From a virus, in IMG/VR virus record IMGVR_UViG_3300050821_004119, positions 1 through 64,000 of that record: DNA of 64,000 nt; one strand, written 5' to 3'. The position numbers and the translations under genes were made by a program. Numbering within the stretch: position 1 is the stretch's first letter; the number at the start of each line of letters is the position of its first letter. Shown piece by piece: positions 8,653-17,311 of this stretch. The notes beneath the pieces were generated by a model. That model saw nothing but the letters and a program-made list of their open reading frames with translations, had not been told where the DNA came from and did no database searches.

Positions 8653-8903
8653 TTTGAAAACCCTTCATTCTTGACCCAATAATCTGTTCCTGAGAAACAC
8701 GTTTCGTTCAGGTAATATACACGAGTTTCTTCTTGTCCACTACAATTGTGATGACTAATAATTGAAGAATCTGGAAAATGCTTTTGGCAAAATATACAGA
8801 TAAAATAAAACTGACCAGTTTCCTTGCCAGTTAATTCTGTGATAACCGGAAAGGATTTACATTGAAAAACCCTACCGTACCAGTAATCCTTGATATTAGC
8901 CAT
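8649..8903 (-). CDS. Putative zinc-finger protein, 84 aa
   Basis: Begins MANIKDYWYGRVFQCKSFPV. Contains CIFCQKHFPDSSIISHHNC, a CxxC followed by His and Cys ligands, a plausible single zinc site. A stop/start overlap of 1 nt joins it to the helicase gene. Function unknown. Confidence 0.65.
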   Translation of the reverse strand: MANIKDYWYGRVFQCKSFPVITELTGKETGQFYFICIFCQKHFPDSSIISHHNCSGQEETRVYYLNETCFSGTDYWVKNEGFSK

Positions 8904-10345
8904 TATCGAATTTCCTTAAAATTGAATTTGGACTCATGCTTGTATATGCTGATACGCTTGCGAGTGTGATAGGCGAGCAGGTCTACAGAAGGTTTATAGT
9001 CGGCGACTTCAGCATGTGTTTTGCCAGGCGCATTTCGTAATGTTCTGCCTATGCGCTGATATACTTTGACGCTGGACTTGCCACCTCCTGCCATGTTTAG
9101 GGCATCTATGACGGGCAAGTCTAGGCCCTCGTCTGCAATACTGGTTCCGATAAGATGTCTTAACTTTCCTGATCGGACATCATTAAAAATCTTTTCTCTA
9201 TATTCTGAAGAATCCTTACCAGAAAGAAAGACAGTTTTTATTCCGCGAGCATTATGCAGCTTTTCGAGAGCAACCCCATGTTTGATCTGGGTAACGAGCG
9301 TCAGAATTGTTCTTCCGGCGTCGTACCATTCACGATTGATCTCAAGAACCTGATGGTGAAAATTAGTATTTTCCGTATAATAACATTTATTTAGAGTATG
9401 CCAATTGTCTTTTGGAGAACATCGTTCCTTTGGTTCGGCCTGTTGATGAACAGTCACGTTCGCAGGCACTAAATATCCCTTGTCAACAAGATCACTGATA
9501 CCTATATCGAATATCCTGGGACCTACAGCGGCTTCTATGAGCAGGTCGGCTCCGTCGTCGCGCCAGTCAGTTGCGGATAGTCCTAGACGCCATGTGGCGT
9601 TCTTGCACTTCTTCATTACCTGTGCGAAGGTGTCTGCAACAATGTGATGCACTTCGTCTACTATAACGACGTTCGCATCTTCGAGAAGTTTAATTACTTC
9701 TTCCTTCTTAATATTCAAGATTTCTTTTTTGTCTTCTGATTTATCCTCATGAATATCAAGGGCATAGGTAACAGTCTGCATTGTACAAATCGTAATAATA
9801 TTTGGTTCAAATATGCCACCTCCGCAAATACCTACAGCATCGAAATGTAATAGGCCGCGAAGAACTTCAGCAAACTGCTTCAGCAGGTCGATACGATGTA
9901 CTAGGATAACTGTGCGACGCTCAAGGCGGCTGACTAGGTGGGAAGAAACGAAAGTTTTGCCTGCGCCGGTAGCCATTCTAATAATTCCACACTTGTTTGT
10001 AATCGCTGATCGAATAGCTTCCTCTTGATACGGTCGAAGAGATAGTGCATCTTCTTTAATAGGATTAAAGAATTCGGGAGGCGATTCGATACGATTATCC
10101 CTTATCTGATATTCCAATCCATGTAGGTCTAGAAATTGTGTCACTCTTTGAAGCAGACCAGTTTGAAATACCCTGGTGGACGGCGTGATAAGGTACTTCC
10201 TTTCAGTCACATGTGGGTTAAAAGCCTTTTTGTGCATGAAATCTGGGTCCCTAAAACTGAGTTCCTGCATCAGGATAGTAAAGATTTTTTGATCAATAAT
10301 GCCAGTTATCTTGGACATTGTAGGAGTAACGTCAATTATTAACAT
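8903..10345 (-). CDS. UvsW-like superfamily 2 DNA helicase
   Basis: I start this at the ATG at 10345, which overlaps the preceding stop (TAATG) and has GGAAG upstream; a longer frame exists but lies inside the upstream gene. The 480-residue product has an N-terminal domain of about 100 residues, a Q-type motif (LRPYQEEAI), Walker A ATGAGKT (125-131), DEVHH (230-234), SAT (257-259) and motif VI QRIGRTLRN. This is the layout of phage UvsW/XPB-like helicases that remodel recombination intermediates and stalled forks. It lies two genes from the resolvase and recombinase, consistent with that role. Confidence 0.9.
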   Translation of the reverse strand: MLIIDVTPTMSKITGIIDQKIFTILMQELSFRDPDFMHKKAFNPHVTERKYLITPSTRVFQTGLLQRVTQFLDLHGLEYQIRDNRIESPPEFFNPIKEDALSLRPYQEEAIRSAITNKCGIIRMATGAGKTFVSSHLVSRLERRTVILVHRIDLLKQFAEVLRGLLHFDAVGICGGGIFEPNIITICTMQTVTYALDIHEDKSEDKKEILNIKKEEVIKLLEDANVVIVDEVHHIVADTFAQVMKKCKNATWRLGLSATDWRDDGADLLIEAAVGPRIFDIGISDLVDKGYLVPANVTVHQQAEPKERCSPKDNWHTLNKCYYTENTNFHHQVLEINREWYDAGRTILTLVTQIKHGVALEKLHNARGIKTVFLSGKDSSEYREKIFNDVRSGKLRHLIGTSIADEGLDLPVIDALNMAGGGKSSVKVYQRIGRTLRNAPGKTHAEVADYKPSVDLLAYHTRKRISIYKHESKFNFKEIR

Positions 10346-10707
10346 TAAGTATCTTCCATTATCGTTTGATATGCAGTCAACACTCTTGAACACGTCTCAT
10401 ATTTAGATTTACAACCACTTGCTGCTTTTTCAAGGTAATCACGAGCAGCAATCCTAATTTTATCCGTTCCAGCAGAGTAACGCACAGCTCCCCATAAACC
10501 AATAAGATAAGAATATGTTGAACCATAGAAGGCTAATAGGCGAATTAACTTCGCTACATTTTCTTTACTAGGTCCAGAATCAGGAATATCTTGTTGTTCA
10601 TCATCAATCAGATATTGAATCTCATCCAATAGTGCAGGAAAGGCATTATCAACATAGGATAATACATTATTGGTGTTGACTAAACCCCTAGCCGAACGAG
10701 CATTCAT
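10345..10707 (-). CDS. Hypothetical helical protein, 120 aa
   Basis: Predominantly alpha-helical protein with no Cys motif or membrane segment. Overlaps the P-loop gene by 4 nt (ATGA) and the helicase start by 1 nt. It sits between recombination genes, but no function can be assigned. Confidence 0.65.
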   Translation of the reverse strand: MNARSARGLVNTNNVLSYVDNAFPALLDEIQYLIDDEQQDIPDSGPSKENVAKLIRLLAFYGSTYSYLIGLWGAVRYSAGTDKIRIAARDYLEKAASGCKSKYETCSRVLTAYQTIMEDT

Positions 10708-11222
10708 AACTTGCGTTTCACCGCATCGAATAGAATATCTAATCCAGATGGATTACCCTGAACAACGGCATAAATACTTCGTTGAGATTTCAAAAGTTGT
10801 AACATTTCATTATCTAGTGCCTGGGCTTGTAATTCTGTTTGACTACGACCAGCAGGATTGTAAATCTTTGTTCGCTCTATAAAAATGTCATAATGATTTT
10901 GAGATTCATGTAAGTCTGTAATCAGTGAACGCAGATTATATTCGTTTGGTTTTATATATAATGTTTGTAATAACAACGGAGAGTCTGTGACAATTGCTTG
11001 AACCTTGCCGATCAATCTGTGTAGTCGATGACTTTGTTCTCCTAAAACATAAACCTGATTAGATAAGGCATGTTGTCTGCCTTCCCATGTTAAATCCTTA
11101 GCAAACTCAGTAACCAACTCTACATTAAAACCGTCTGTTTTCAATTTAAAAAATAAACCAGCGGCCATTGTAGACTTACCAGCACCAGGTCCAGCAAATA
11201 GATTTACAACTAATGTATTCAT
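10704..11222 (-). CDS. P-loop NTPase, probable nucleotide kinase
   Basis: A 172-residue single-domain protein. The Walker A GPGAGKS (11-17) comes directly after the first beta strand (MNTLVVNLFA), as in small nucleotide and shikimate-type kinases; VTDSPLLLQ resembles the second acidic strand. A deoxynucleoside or nucleoside monophosphate kinase is a reasonable guess given the dNTP genes, but substrate residues are not diagnostic. Overlaps neighbours by 4 nt on both sides. Confidence 0.7.
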   Translation of the reverse strand: MNTLVVNLFAGPGAGKSTMAAGLFFKLKTDGFNVELVTEFAKDLTWEGRQHALSNQVYVLGEQSHRLHRLIGKVQAIVTDSPLLLQTLYIKPNEYNLRSLITDLHESQNHYDIFIERTKIYNPAGRSQTELQAQALDNEMLQLLKSQRSIYAVVQGNPSGLDILFDAVKRKL

Positions 11223-11380
11223 CGTTTACCATAATCTATAACAATTTTCTTCTCTTTATACATCTTGAAAACATTTAGAAGATCGTCATAATCTTCAGGA
11301 AACATAAAATTACCACGCGTAACAACTTCATATTCAAGATTATATTGCTGAAGTTTGTTAATTAATTCCTTAACCTTCAT
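11219..11380 (-). CDS. Hypothetical protein, 53 aa
   Basis: The reading frame MKVKELINKLQQYNLEYEVV... fills the gap between the resolvase and kinase genes, with ATGA overlaps at both ends. The arrangement helix, two strands (YEVVTRGNFMFPEDY), helix is plausible for a small folded domain. Not recognised. Confidence 0.6.
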   Translation of the reverse strand: MKVKELINKLQQYNLEYEVVTRGNFMFPEDYDDLLNVFKMYKEKKIVIDYGKR

Positions 11381-11886
11381 GATACTTTCTTCTTTGCAGG
11401 CTTCTTAGGAGCCTTTAGTTCAAATTCACCCTTGAGAATAGCTTCACCACATTTGGCAAGTATGAAAGCATCGCATTCATCCTGTGAAGGAAAATCAATT
11501 TGCCACTTCTTATAGACAGCCAATGCCAAATCAGCTTTACCCTTAGATTTTCCACCTTTAGGCGTTTTTATCTCAAGGAAGCGTTTCATCGTTGTTGAGG
11601 CAACTGTAATAAACGGAATATTTTTCTCAATACAAACTCTTTGAATTATGTATTGAACCATACCGCTCTCAGCAACTCCAAACTTAGCAGCAAATGCAAG
11701 ACCTTCATGAACAACTAAGTCAATGTTATTCTCAATGTCTTCGTTTAATCTTTGTTCTAATGAATATAAACGATAGGCATTGTTGTCATGTTCAGCGGCA
11801 CTAATTTTCCAAGTATTATATCCCGTTTCATAAATGAGACATAGTGCCATATTGGTTAAGCCGGGATCAATTCCAAGAATTTTCAT
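11377..11886 (-). CDS. RuvC-like Holliday junction resolvase
   Basis: A 169-residue RNase H-fold nuclease. GIDPGLTN near the start gives catalytic Asp7. VVHEGLAFAAKFG provides the second acidic residue, and the C-terminal QDECDAFILAKCG helix carries the last acidic pair, the RuvC/poxvirus A22 pattern. It would cleave branched DNA before packaging. Start overlaps the recombinase stop by 4 nt. Confidence 0.88.
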   Translation of the reverse strand: MKILGIDPGLTNMALCLIYETGYNTWKISAAEHDNNAYRLYSLEQRLNEDIENNIDLVVHEGLAFAAKFGVAESGMVQYIIQRVCIEKNIPFITVASTTMKRFLEIKTPKGGKSKGKADLALAVYKKWQIDFPSQDECDAFILAKCGEAILKGEFELKAPKKPAKKKVS

Positions 11887-12944
11887 AAAAAACCATTTGC
11901 TAATCTCTCTAGCTCTGTAATCGCATCTTGATTACTACGAATCTCTTCTTTGAATTTATCAATTCCGTTCGCCCTGATCTCTTCAACATCACCTTCGACG
12001 ACGTACGGCAACACATATATATTTCCAGTCTTCGTCTCTTTGAAGTCGCTACCATTTAATACAAGAAATGAAAGGATATCTGTAATCTTATCGAAACCAA
12101 TCTTGTAATCAAGGTGAAGTTCAATGGGTGCAGAAATCGCTTTAATCTTTGATTTCTTTGTTTCGACTTTCATGTCGTGAGACATTGGATTACCATCTTC
12201 ATCCTTATTAAAATGCAATGCTGTTACCCAGGTCTTTGTTGTTGCAGAATACTTTAGGGCTTCCCCACCAGCCCCATAACGAGGGTCACCGAAAGACATG
12301 CCAGGCTTTAGCCGGAGTTGATTGATCCAAAACAGGGTTACTCCACGTCTTCCAGCACTCGCAACGAGGCGAGGGAGCCATAACGAACCAACTCTTGCAA
12401 GCGCCGCCATTCCGACGGCTTTTGTTGCGCTACCACCCCAAGAGTCATAAGTGATTGTGTCAACAATCTTTAAACGATTATTGAACACGAATTCATTTTT
12501 CACCTCTTCATAACCCATTAAATTCATGGCGATCAAACAGGCTTCTTCTGCTGTCTCTGGTCGAATTATAATAAGGCGATCAGGATCACAATTTACTCCA
12601 AGCATTTCAAAGAACTGAATATTTGCTGTGTGCTCCAAATCAATAAGGGCATGAATAGAAGAGGGATGCGATCTCTGATAGGTTCCGACAGAAGCAAGAG
12701 CAATACTAGTTTTGCCACTTCCGGGAGCACCTTCAAGAACATGGAGTCTGCCTTTCGCCCATCCGCCTAAGCCTAGAGCCTTATCTACAGAGTAAAATCC
12801 TGAGGAAAATGTTTCAATGTGTTTAATCGCTAAGGGGTCAGGAACAGAAAGCGGAGAGGTTAGTTTTGCTATCCTCTCTCGCATATTGTCCGCAGTATTG
12901 TCGGAGAGAGCAGTTACGCTCTCTCCTTTCTTTGGACGTGCCAT
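11883..12944 (-). CDS. RecA/UvsX-like recombinase
   Basis: A 353-residue strand-exchange ATPase. Walker A is GAPGSGKT (72-79), followed by LIDLEHTAN (Walker-B-adjacent acidic strand), IVDTITYD, and the loop-containing WINQLRLKPGMSFGDPRYGAGGEALKYSATTK, which closely follows the RecA motif around NQ and the L2 region. It would drive recombination-dependent replication with the SSB candidate, the UvsW-like helicase and the RuvC-like resolvase. Confidence 0.92.
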   Translation of the reverse strand: MARPKKGESVTALSDNTADNMRERIAKLTSPLSVPDPLAIKHIETFSSGFYSVDKALGLGGWAKGRLHVLEGAPGSGKTSIALASVGTYQRSHPSSIHALIDLEHTANIQFFEMLGVNCDPDRLIIIRPETAEEACLIAMNLMGYEEVKNEFVFNNRLKIVDTITYDSWGGSATKAVGMAALARVGSLWLPRLVASAGRRGVTLFWINQLRLKPGMSFGDPRYGAGGEALKYSATTKTWVTALHFNKDEDGNPMSHDMKVETKKSKIKAISAPIELHLDYKIGFDKITDILSFLVLNGSDFKETKTGNIYVLPYVVEGDVEEIRANGIDKFKEEIRSNQDAITELERLANGFL

Positions 12945-13081
12945 TAATCACCAAGTTTCAATTGACAATCAGCTTGAGTACACTTGTCGTTGACTAAACG
13001 ATGTCCCAATAGTGTTGTTTTTTCTCCACATAAGCATTCTTCAATTAGAGATGCTTCACATCCTTCGCAAATCTCACTCAT
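12944..13081 (-). CDS. 45-residue zinc-ribbon-like protein
   Basis: The reading frame MSEICEGCEASLIEECLCGE... has Cys at 5, 8, 16, 18, 34 and 39. Two CxxC/CxC pairs suggest zinc binding. ATGA overlap with the gene before and TAATG overlap with the recombinase gene. Function unknown. Confidence 0.55.
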   Translation of the reverse strand: MSEICEGCEASLIEECLCGEKTTLLGHRLVNDKCTQADCQLKLGD

Positions 13082-13212
13082 GTGTATAACACCACGATAA
13101 GACCACGGCATTCAATAGAATCTACTGAATCTCGACATCCTTTAACTTGTGCTTCTACGAAGGATTCAGGATTATATTTACCAAGTTCTGTAATTAAATC
13201 TGAAACTGTCAT
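13078..13212 (-). CDS. Hypothetical protein, 44 aa
   Basis: The reading frame MTVSDLITELGKYNPESFVE... is 44 codons long and fits the phage pattern of small proteins with an N-terminal helix then strands (GLIVVLYT). Coupled to the following zinc-ribbon gene by ATGA. Not recognised beyond that. Confidence 0.55.
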   Translation of the reverse strand: MTVSDLITELGKYNPESFVEAQVKGCRDSVDSIECRGLIVVLYT

Positions 13213-13214
13213 GA

Positions 13215-14684
13215 CTAAACTCCTATTGCCTGGGCAACTGCATCATTACCCTGTTCGGCGAAAGCAATGATCTGTGTGAGAGAATCGACATCATTAATCT
13301 GTCGCACCGTACGTACTGTTCCATCCGGGAAGAACAACTTCAAAAACTGCATTATGTTCGCCGGATTCTTGAATACCGGAAGAGACATAAGAAGTTTTGT
13401 AAGAGTCGCCCGATGTAAATCAACTGTACTAACATCTGCTGTAGTTATCGGATGATGTTCAACTACTGGAGCCGCCACAACAACCGCGCCTTGGCCCGGC
13501 AGTTTAGGAAGACCTGGGAGAATTGGTTTCACGACGACTGGTTCAACCGGCGGGCCAGCAAGAACCAATGTAGCTGCTGTAACGATCTCAGGCGTTAGAT
13601 TATACCCAGCATACTGATCTTCTTCTGCATCTACAATGAATTGTAGATATTCAGAGTTCAGCATTTCAACTCCCCAGGGATCAAGAACCTTAGAAGCCGT
13701 TTCATAAGCTGAAACAGTCTTCACCGGAGCCGGAGGAGCCGGAAGTTGACCAATTGCAGGAACCTTAGTAATCTCTGGGTTTAATTCAGCGACCGGAATT
13801 GTCGTATTCTTACCGCTGCCAGCAGGACGACCGCGTTTCTTCGGCTCATTGCCTGACTGCATCGTTATCTGCTTCACAGGAACTGCCGTAGCGACCGGAG
13901 TCACATTACGAATACCTGGAAGTGTCGGAGGAGCCTGAAGCGCAACCGTAGGGGCCGCAATAGCCTGTACGCGCGGATTCGGGACATGTTGTCCAACATT
14001 ATCGCTTGCCGATTTCAATGCCGCCTTAGCCTGAGAGTTATTATACCACTCTTCTTGTTGTTGTGGCGTAGTCAGCGGATTCGGATAGAACTTGCGGAAG
14101 TCGATAAGCATCGGCGATTCATTATCGCCGTACTCAGCTTGCGCCGGAAATTCCTCAAGATTAATTTCAGCTTCAAGAACATCAGAGATTGCCGTGCAAT
14201 TGTACTTCGTGTTGTACTGGCCTTCTCCGGTCTTAATAATCATCCAATCAACTGCCCAAAGCTGATTCTTCTCATATCCAAGAAGTGAAAGCTGTTCGCC
14301 CATGTTCTTCCACAGGGACAATTTCATATTCAAGCCGAGAATAAAACTCTCAGCATATGTCTTTTCCTTGGCGTTAATACCCTGGTAAACAACGACGTTT
14401 ATGAAATTCTCATACGTTGTATCCCAAGCAAGCAAGCTTTCATGAAAAATACAGGCATTACGAATGCCGATACAATCGCAAGGGCGCTTACCGATCACAG
14501 CGGCTACGTCGTCAGGCGGAAAGTGCTTCGCTTTGTCCCAAGTGCCGTTAGCGTAGATGCTGTCCGCGAGGATAGCAGGGGCAATCTGTGGGGCAAGGAT
14601 GCGTATGCGAACGGGAACATCCTTCTCCAACTTGAGAAGCGGAAGGGGCTTAGATTCTGAAAGTTCTTCTACGGTCCATGCCAT
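13215..14684 (-). CDS. Putative single-stranded DNA-binding protein (gp32-like), extended
   Basis: A 489-residue protein. The N-terminal 200 residues begin with a strand-rich LLKLEKDVPVRIRIL and hold a possible zinc site (HFPPDDV... then CDC, C and H in the CDCIGIRNACIFH segment), which recalls T4 gp32-type SSBs. Residues about 215-340 are Ala/Pro-rich and contain an AT-hook-like KKRGRPAGSGK. The C-terminal 80 residues form a separate helical segment. Location beside the recombinase supports an SSB role, but no motif is diagnostic, and another DNA-binding role is possible. A clear AGGAG precedes the ATG, and a candidate promoter lies upstream. Confidence 0.55.
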   Translation of the reverse strand: MAWTVEELSESKPLPLLKLEKDVPVRIRILAPQIAPAILADSIYANGTWDKAKHFPPDDVAAVIGKRPCDCIGIRNACIFHESLLAWDTTYENFINVVVYQGINAKEKTYAESFILGLNMKLSLWKNMGEQLSLLGYEKNQLWAVDWMIIKTGEGQYNTKYNCTAISDVLEAEINLEEFPAQAEYGDNESPMLIDFRKFYPNPLTTPQQQEEWYNNSQAKAALKSASDNVGQHVPNPRVQAIAAPTVALQAPPTLPGIRNVTPVATAVPVKQITMQSGNEPKKRGRPAGSGKNTTIPVAELNPEITKVPAIGQLPAPPAPVKTVSAYETASKVLDPWGVEMLNSEYLQFIVDAEEDQYAGYNLTPEIVTAATLVLAGPPVEPVVVKPILPGLPKLPGQGAVVVAAPVVEHHPITTADVSTVDLHRATLTKLLMSLPVFKNPANIMQFLKLFFPDGTVRTVRQINDVDSLTQIIAFAEQGNDAVAQAIGV

Positions 14685-14703
14685 TAGAAATTCTCCTGTT
14701 TAG

Positions 14704-14730
14704 TGCTTACACTAAGTATATTGGTAAAAG
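14704..14730 (-). promoter_or_regulatory. Candidate promoter, TTACCAATATACTTAGT class
   Basis: On the minus strand the gap before the SSB-like gene reads TTTTACCAATATACTTAGTG, holding a TATACT -10 box. The same TTACCAATATA...TAGT string recurs immediately before the gene starting at 18844. No TTGACA-like -35 is found at 17 bp, so a special factor may be needed. Confidence 0.5.
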
Positions 14731-14731
14731 A

Positions 14732-15232
14732 CTAGGAATTCTCTTGTGCCGGTGTTTCGACTATTTGAATGCGATTTTTTGGGACTGAAATCCATTTGCT
14801 GATACCATCAACACCCTGCCCAACGGCAACCACACGGCGCAATAAGGTTTGTTCCACACCCATAATCAAAAGCTGAATCATTTGTGGTAGCTGGAAATAT
14901 CCTTCAACATCTTTGAAATGATTACTCAGTAAATCAATATCTTGGTCGTTATTATAATCACCAACTGGATAAGAAAGATTATCATTAAAACAAAGAGCAA
15001 TAGCATCGCATTTACTAACGCGTGTATCAACTAAGGTATTCTCAAAACTTAAATTCTTGATATAACCACCAATAATTATAATTCCAACTTTTTTGTTTTG
15101 AAGAATAAAAGTATGCGGACGAGGTAATTCCTGTTCATGGTCGCACAATAATTTTTGAAGATTAGCGTCTTTCGCTAATATTGATGTTGGTCCCTCAACT
15201 GAGGGATAGATTACTTTCGTATCAACGCGCAT
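14732..15232 (-). CDS. Hypothetical protein, 166 aa
   Basis: Starts MRVDTKVIYPSVEGPTSILA. Strand-rich middle (FILQNKKVGIIIIGGYIKNL), no Cys cluster or membrane helix. GAGGAG lies upstream of the ATG inside the preceding gene. No family recognised. Confidence 0.7.
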   Translation of the reverse strand: MRVDTKVIYPSVEGPTSILAKDANLQKLLCDHEQELPRPHTFILQNKKVGIIIIGGYIKNLSFENTLVDTRVSKCDAIALCFNDNLSYPVGDYNNDQDIDLLSNHFKDVEGYFQLPQMIQLLIMGVEQTLLRRVVAVGQGVDGISKWISVPKNRIQIVETPAQENS

Positions 15233-15383
15233 TACGTTCTTTCTCCTCTAAAAACTTAAGAACAATTTCAGCTCTAGCCCACTTTGATGATAAATCGCGA
15301 TCAATAGGAGTTTCCACACCAGGTTGTTGGAAACTGTTCTGAATCGTAATAACCTTACGGTTCTGCCGATCTTTCTTTCCCAT
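15222..15383 (-). CDS. Hypothetical protein, 53 aa
   Basis: The basic reading frame MGKKDRQNRKVITIQNSFQQ... ends in a charged helix (KWARAEIVLKFLEEKER). TAATG overlap with the gene before; overlaps the next start by 11 nt and carries its Shine-Dalgarno. Unknown function. Confidence 0.55.
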   Translation of the reverse strand: MGKKDRQNRKVITIQNSFQQPGVETPIDRDLSSKWARAEIVLKFLEEKERNAR

Positions 15384-15649
15384 TATTGAATTGCGATCTT
15401 AATTGGAACACCTAATGCATGCAATTGTTGGATCAATAAAGAAAGTTCCTGTTCCCAGAAATATTTCTCTCCATCAGTTTCTGCAACACGCACAAGGCGA
15501 CGTGTTTCAGTAATACGATCATTAAGTTCGTTAGATTGTGACTGAATCTCGGACGGAGTTGAAGCAACGAACTTCTCAACTGGAGTTTGATTTGTTGCTT
15601 CATTATTACCTGCATAACCTTGATGCCATGCTGCTGGATCAGGAAACAT
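15383..15649 (-). CDS. Hypothetical protein, 88 aa
   Basis: Gln/Asn-rich, probably helical (SNELNDRITETRRLVRVAET). One-base stop/start overlap with the nuclease gene. Function not recognised. Confidence 0.6.
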   Translation of the reverse strand: MFPDPAAWHQGYAGNNEATNQTPVEKFVASTPSEIQSQSNELNDRITETRRLVRVAETDGEKYFWEQELSLLIQQLHALGVPIKIAIQ

Positions 15650-16932
15650 TATTTCTTCTCTTTCTCTTTGTTGACTAGTTTGGGGTACGATGCCCCTGGG
15701 ACTAAATGAAATGTTGATGGAAGCGAATCCTCGATCTCTTGTGCTCTTGTCGGATTCGTCTTACGAAGAGTCTTGAGCATATCCTCAATTCGCGTTTGCG
15801 ATAGGGACGCATGTTCTACAAAGAATTCAAATCCTAATAACTCTGCGAGTTTCTTATTATTGTAGTCCTTGTTTTGCATATGAGTAATCTTAATGTCTTT
15901 GCCGATTGAATCTAAGGTGATTCGTTCTTGATGCTCTTGTTGCATCCAATTGCGGATAACCGCACTGATCTGCTTACATCGTTCTTCGGCATACTTCTTG
16001 ACAGTCGAATACTTTTCATGCTCTTCCCAAATCTTATTCCAGTCTACGTCGCCTGTCAAGTTCACTTGTGAGGAGTATAGCATCATCTTTTCAAATGTTT
16101 TACAAACTTCCTTACGATGGCACCAGGCACACCACTTATTTTGCTTTTCAACTCCATCAAGAAACTTATTTTTATCTTTGGAACTTTCGTACAATTCCCA
16201 AGTTTTAACCATTTGTCCAGAAATACTTTTAATATAATCAATCGTATCTTGATGATTAAAGTCTTTTTCGTCAATCGTTACACATGTTCCTTGTGCTATA
16301 TATTCCCATAGGCCCAAGATGTTTGTGACTGTATAACCTTGAGTATCCAAAATAGGGACAAGCACAAGCCTGCAATATAGCATATATAGAGCACATTGTA
16401 TATTCTCATTAACGAGTTCGTCCTTTGTGGAAGCCCATCCTGTCTTTTTGTCGATCAGGAGAAGAGTAATACGTTTAGGATCTTGTATCTCAGATATGAT
16501 AGCTAATTCATCAATTGCTCCCATGCACGGTAATGCCCAGGAGTTATGTTTGAACAAATTCCCATCAGCGTCAATTAACTTCTGTTCGATATTAAGTATT
16601 TGTTTATTCTGAATCGGAATCTTAGGATGGAAAGTGTTCATTCGGAACATTTTCTCGCAAAGTTCCTTTGCTAGTTTGAACATTGCGAATGACTCTGCAA
16701 AACGTTCCTCTTGACAAACCTTCTCAAAACACTTGAGCATCTCTGGTAGAGAAGATGTGTCGTAGCCAGCCTCAGGCATATAGAACATCTCGGATGTAGC
16801 ATGAACTAAAGAACCTACGTCGGCCTTCTCGTTCACTTTTTTCATCTTGAATTGGGGATCATACTGTGTGAGGTAACGGCTTGGACACTCAGAGAAGTTC
16901 TGCATTGCCGATGCACTTACATGTTTAATCAT
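15649..16932 (-). CDS. PD-(D/E)XK exonuclease with AddB/Cas4-type iron-sulfur cysteines
   Basis: A 427-residue nuclease. It opens with a RecB-type motif (SASAMQNFSECPSRY), then GSLVHATSE, GAIDEL (Asp141) and LLLIDKKTG (Asp161, Lys163), the catalytic D...DxK core. Cys16 with C268-x2-C271-x5-C277 reproduces the four-cysteine iron-staple of AddB and Cas4 nucleases. It probably resects DNA ends for the recombinase, possibly with the HerA-like ATPase of the same operon. The remaining 150 residues are helical and unassigned. Confidence 0.85.
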   Translation of the reverse strand: MIKHVSASAMQNFSECPSRYLTQYDPQFKMKKVNEKADVGSLVHATSEMFYMPEAGYDTSSLPEMLKCFEKVCQEERFAESFAMFKLAKELCEKMFRMNTFHPKIPIQNKQILNIEQKLIDADGNLFKHNSWALPCMGAIDELAIISEIQDPKRITLLLIDKKTGWASTKDELVNENIQCALYMLYCRLVLVPILDTQGYTVTNILGLWEYIAQGTCVTIDEKDFNHQDTIDYIKSISGQMVKTWELYESSKDKNKFLDGVEKQNKWCAWCHRKEVCKTFEKMMLYSSQVNLTGDVDWNKIWEEHEKYSTVKKYAEERCKQISAVIRNWMQQEHQERITLDSIGKDIKITHMQNKDYNNKKLAELLGFEFFVEHASLSQTRIEDMLKTLRKTNPTRAQEIEDSLPSTFHLVPGASYPKLVNKEKEKK

Positions 16933-17009
16933 TTGCTATGCGTTTCTAGCCATAAGCAATAAAAGAATCCACCGAACATCCCCACAATAGTCATTAAGAA
17001 ATTAATCAT
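16929..17009 (-). CDS. 26-residue membrane peptide
   Basis: The reading frame MINFLMTIVGMFGGFFYCLW... is one hydrophobic span ending with LETHSK. ATGA and TAATG overlaps at its two ends integrate it in the operon. Unknown role. Confidence 0.45.
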   Translation of the reverse strand: MINFLMTIVGMFGGFFYCLWLETHSK

Positions 17010-17311
17010 TAGTGCTGGGTCGAATCTGAGAAACGAGTTGAACGTGCCGTTTTGCGAGCGATCTTGCTCTTAGCGCGATTACGATCTCTATCGACTTTCG
17101 AGAACTTAGACTCTTTATCTGAATAGCCGCGAGGAAATGTTCCATGAAGAAACATGTAATCTACTACGCCAAGCGGAAATGCATTTGTGCTATCGCCGTT
17201 TTCGTCTAGGACTAGATTCATCATCCAATTAGCAGTATTCATCGAAATTTCACTAAGGTCGTAGCTTTTTGCAATAACTAAATCGTTCTCTATAACCACA
17301 TCTGTGTTCAC
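17009..17311 (-). CDS. Hypothetical protein, 100 aa, basic tail
   Basis: Acidic N-terminal two-thirds with a strongly basic C-terminus (DRDRNRAKSKIARKTARSTR), which suggests nucleic-acid contact. Start overlaps the ThyX stop by 4 nt. No family recognised. Confidence 0.65.
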   Translation of the reverse strand: MNTDVVIENDLVIAKSYDLSEISMNTANWMMNLVLDENGDSTNAFPLGVVDYMFLHGTFPRGYSDKESKFSKVDRDRNRAKSKIARKTARSTRFSDSTQH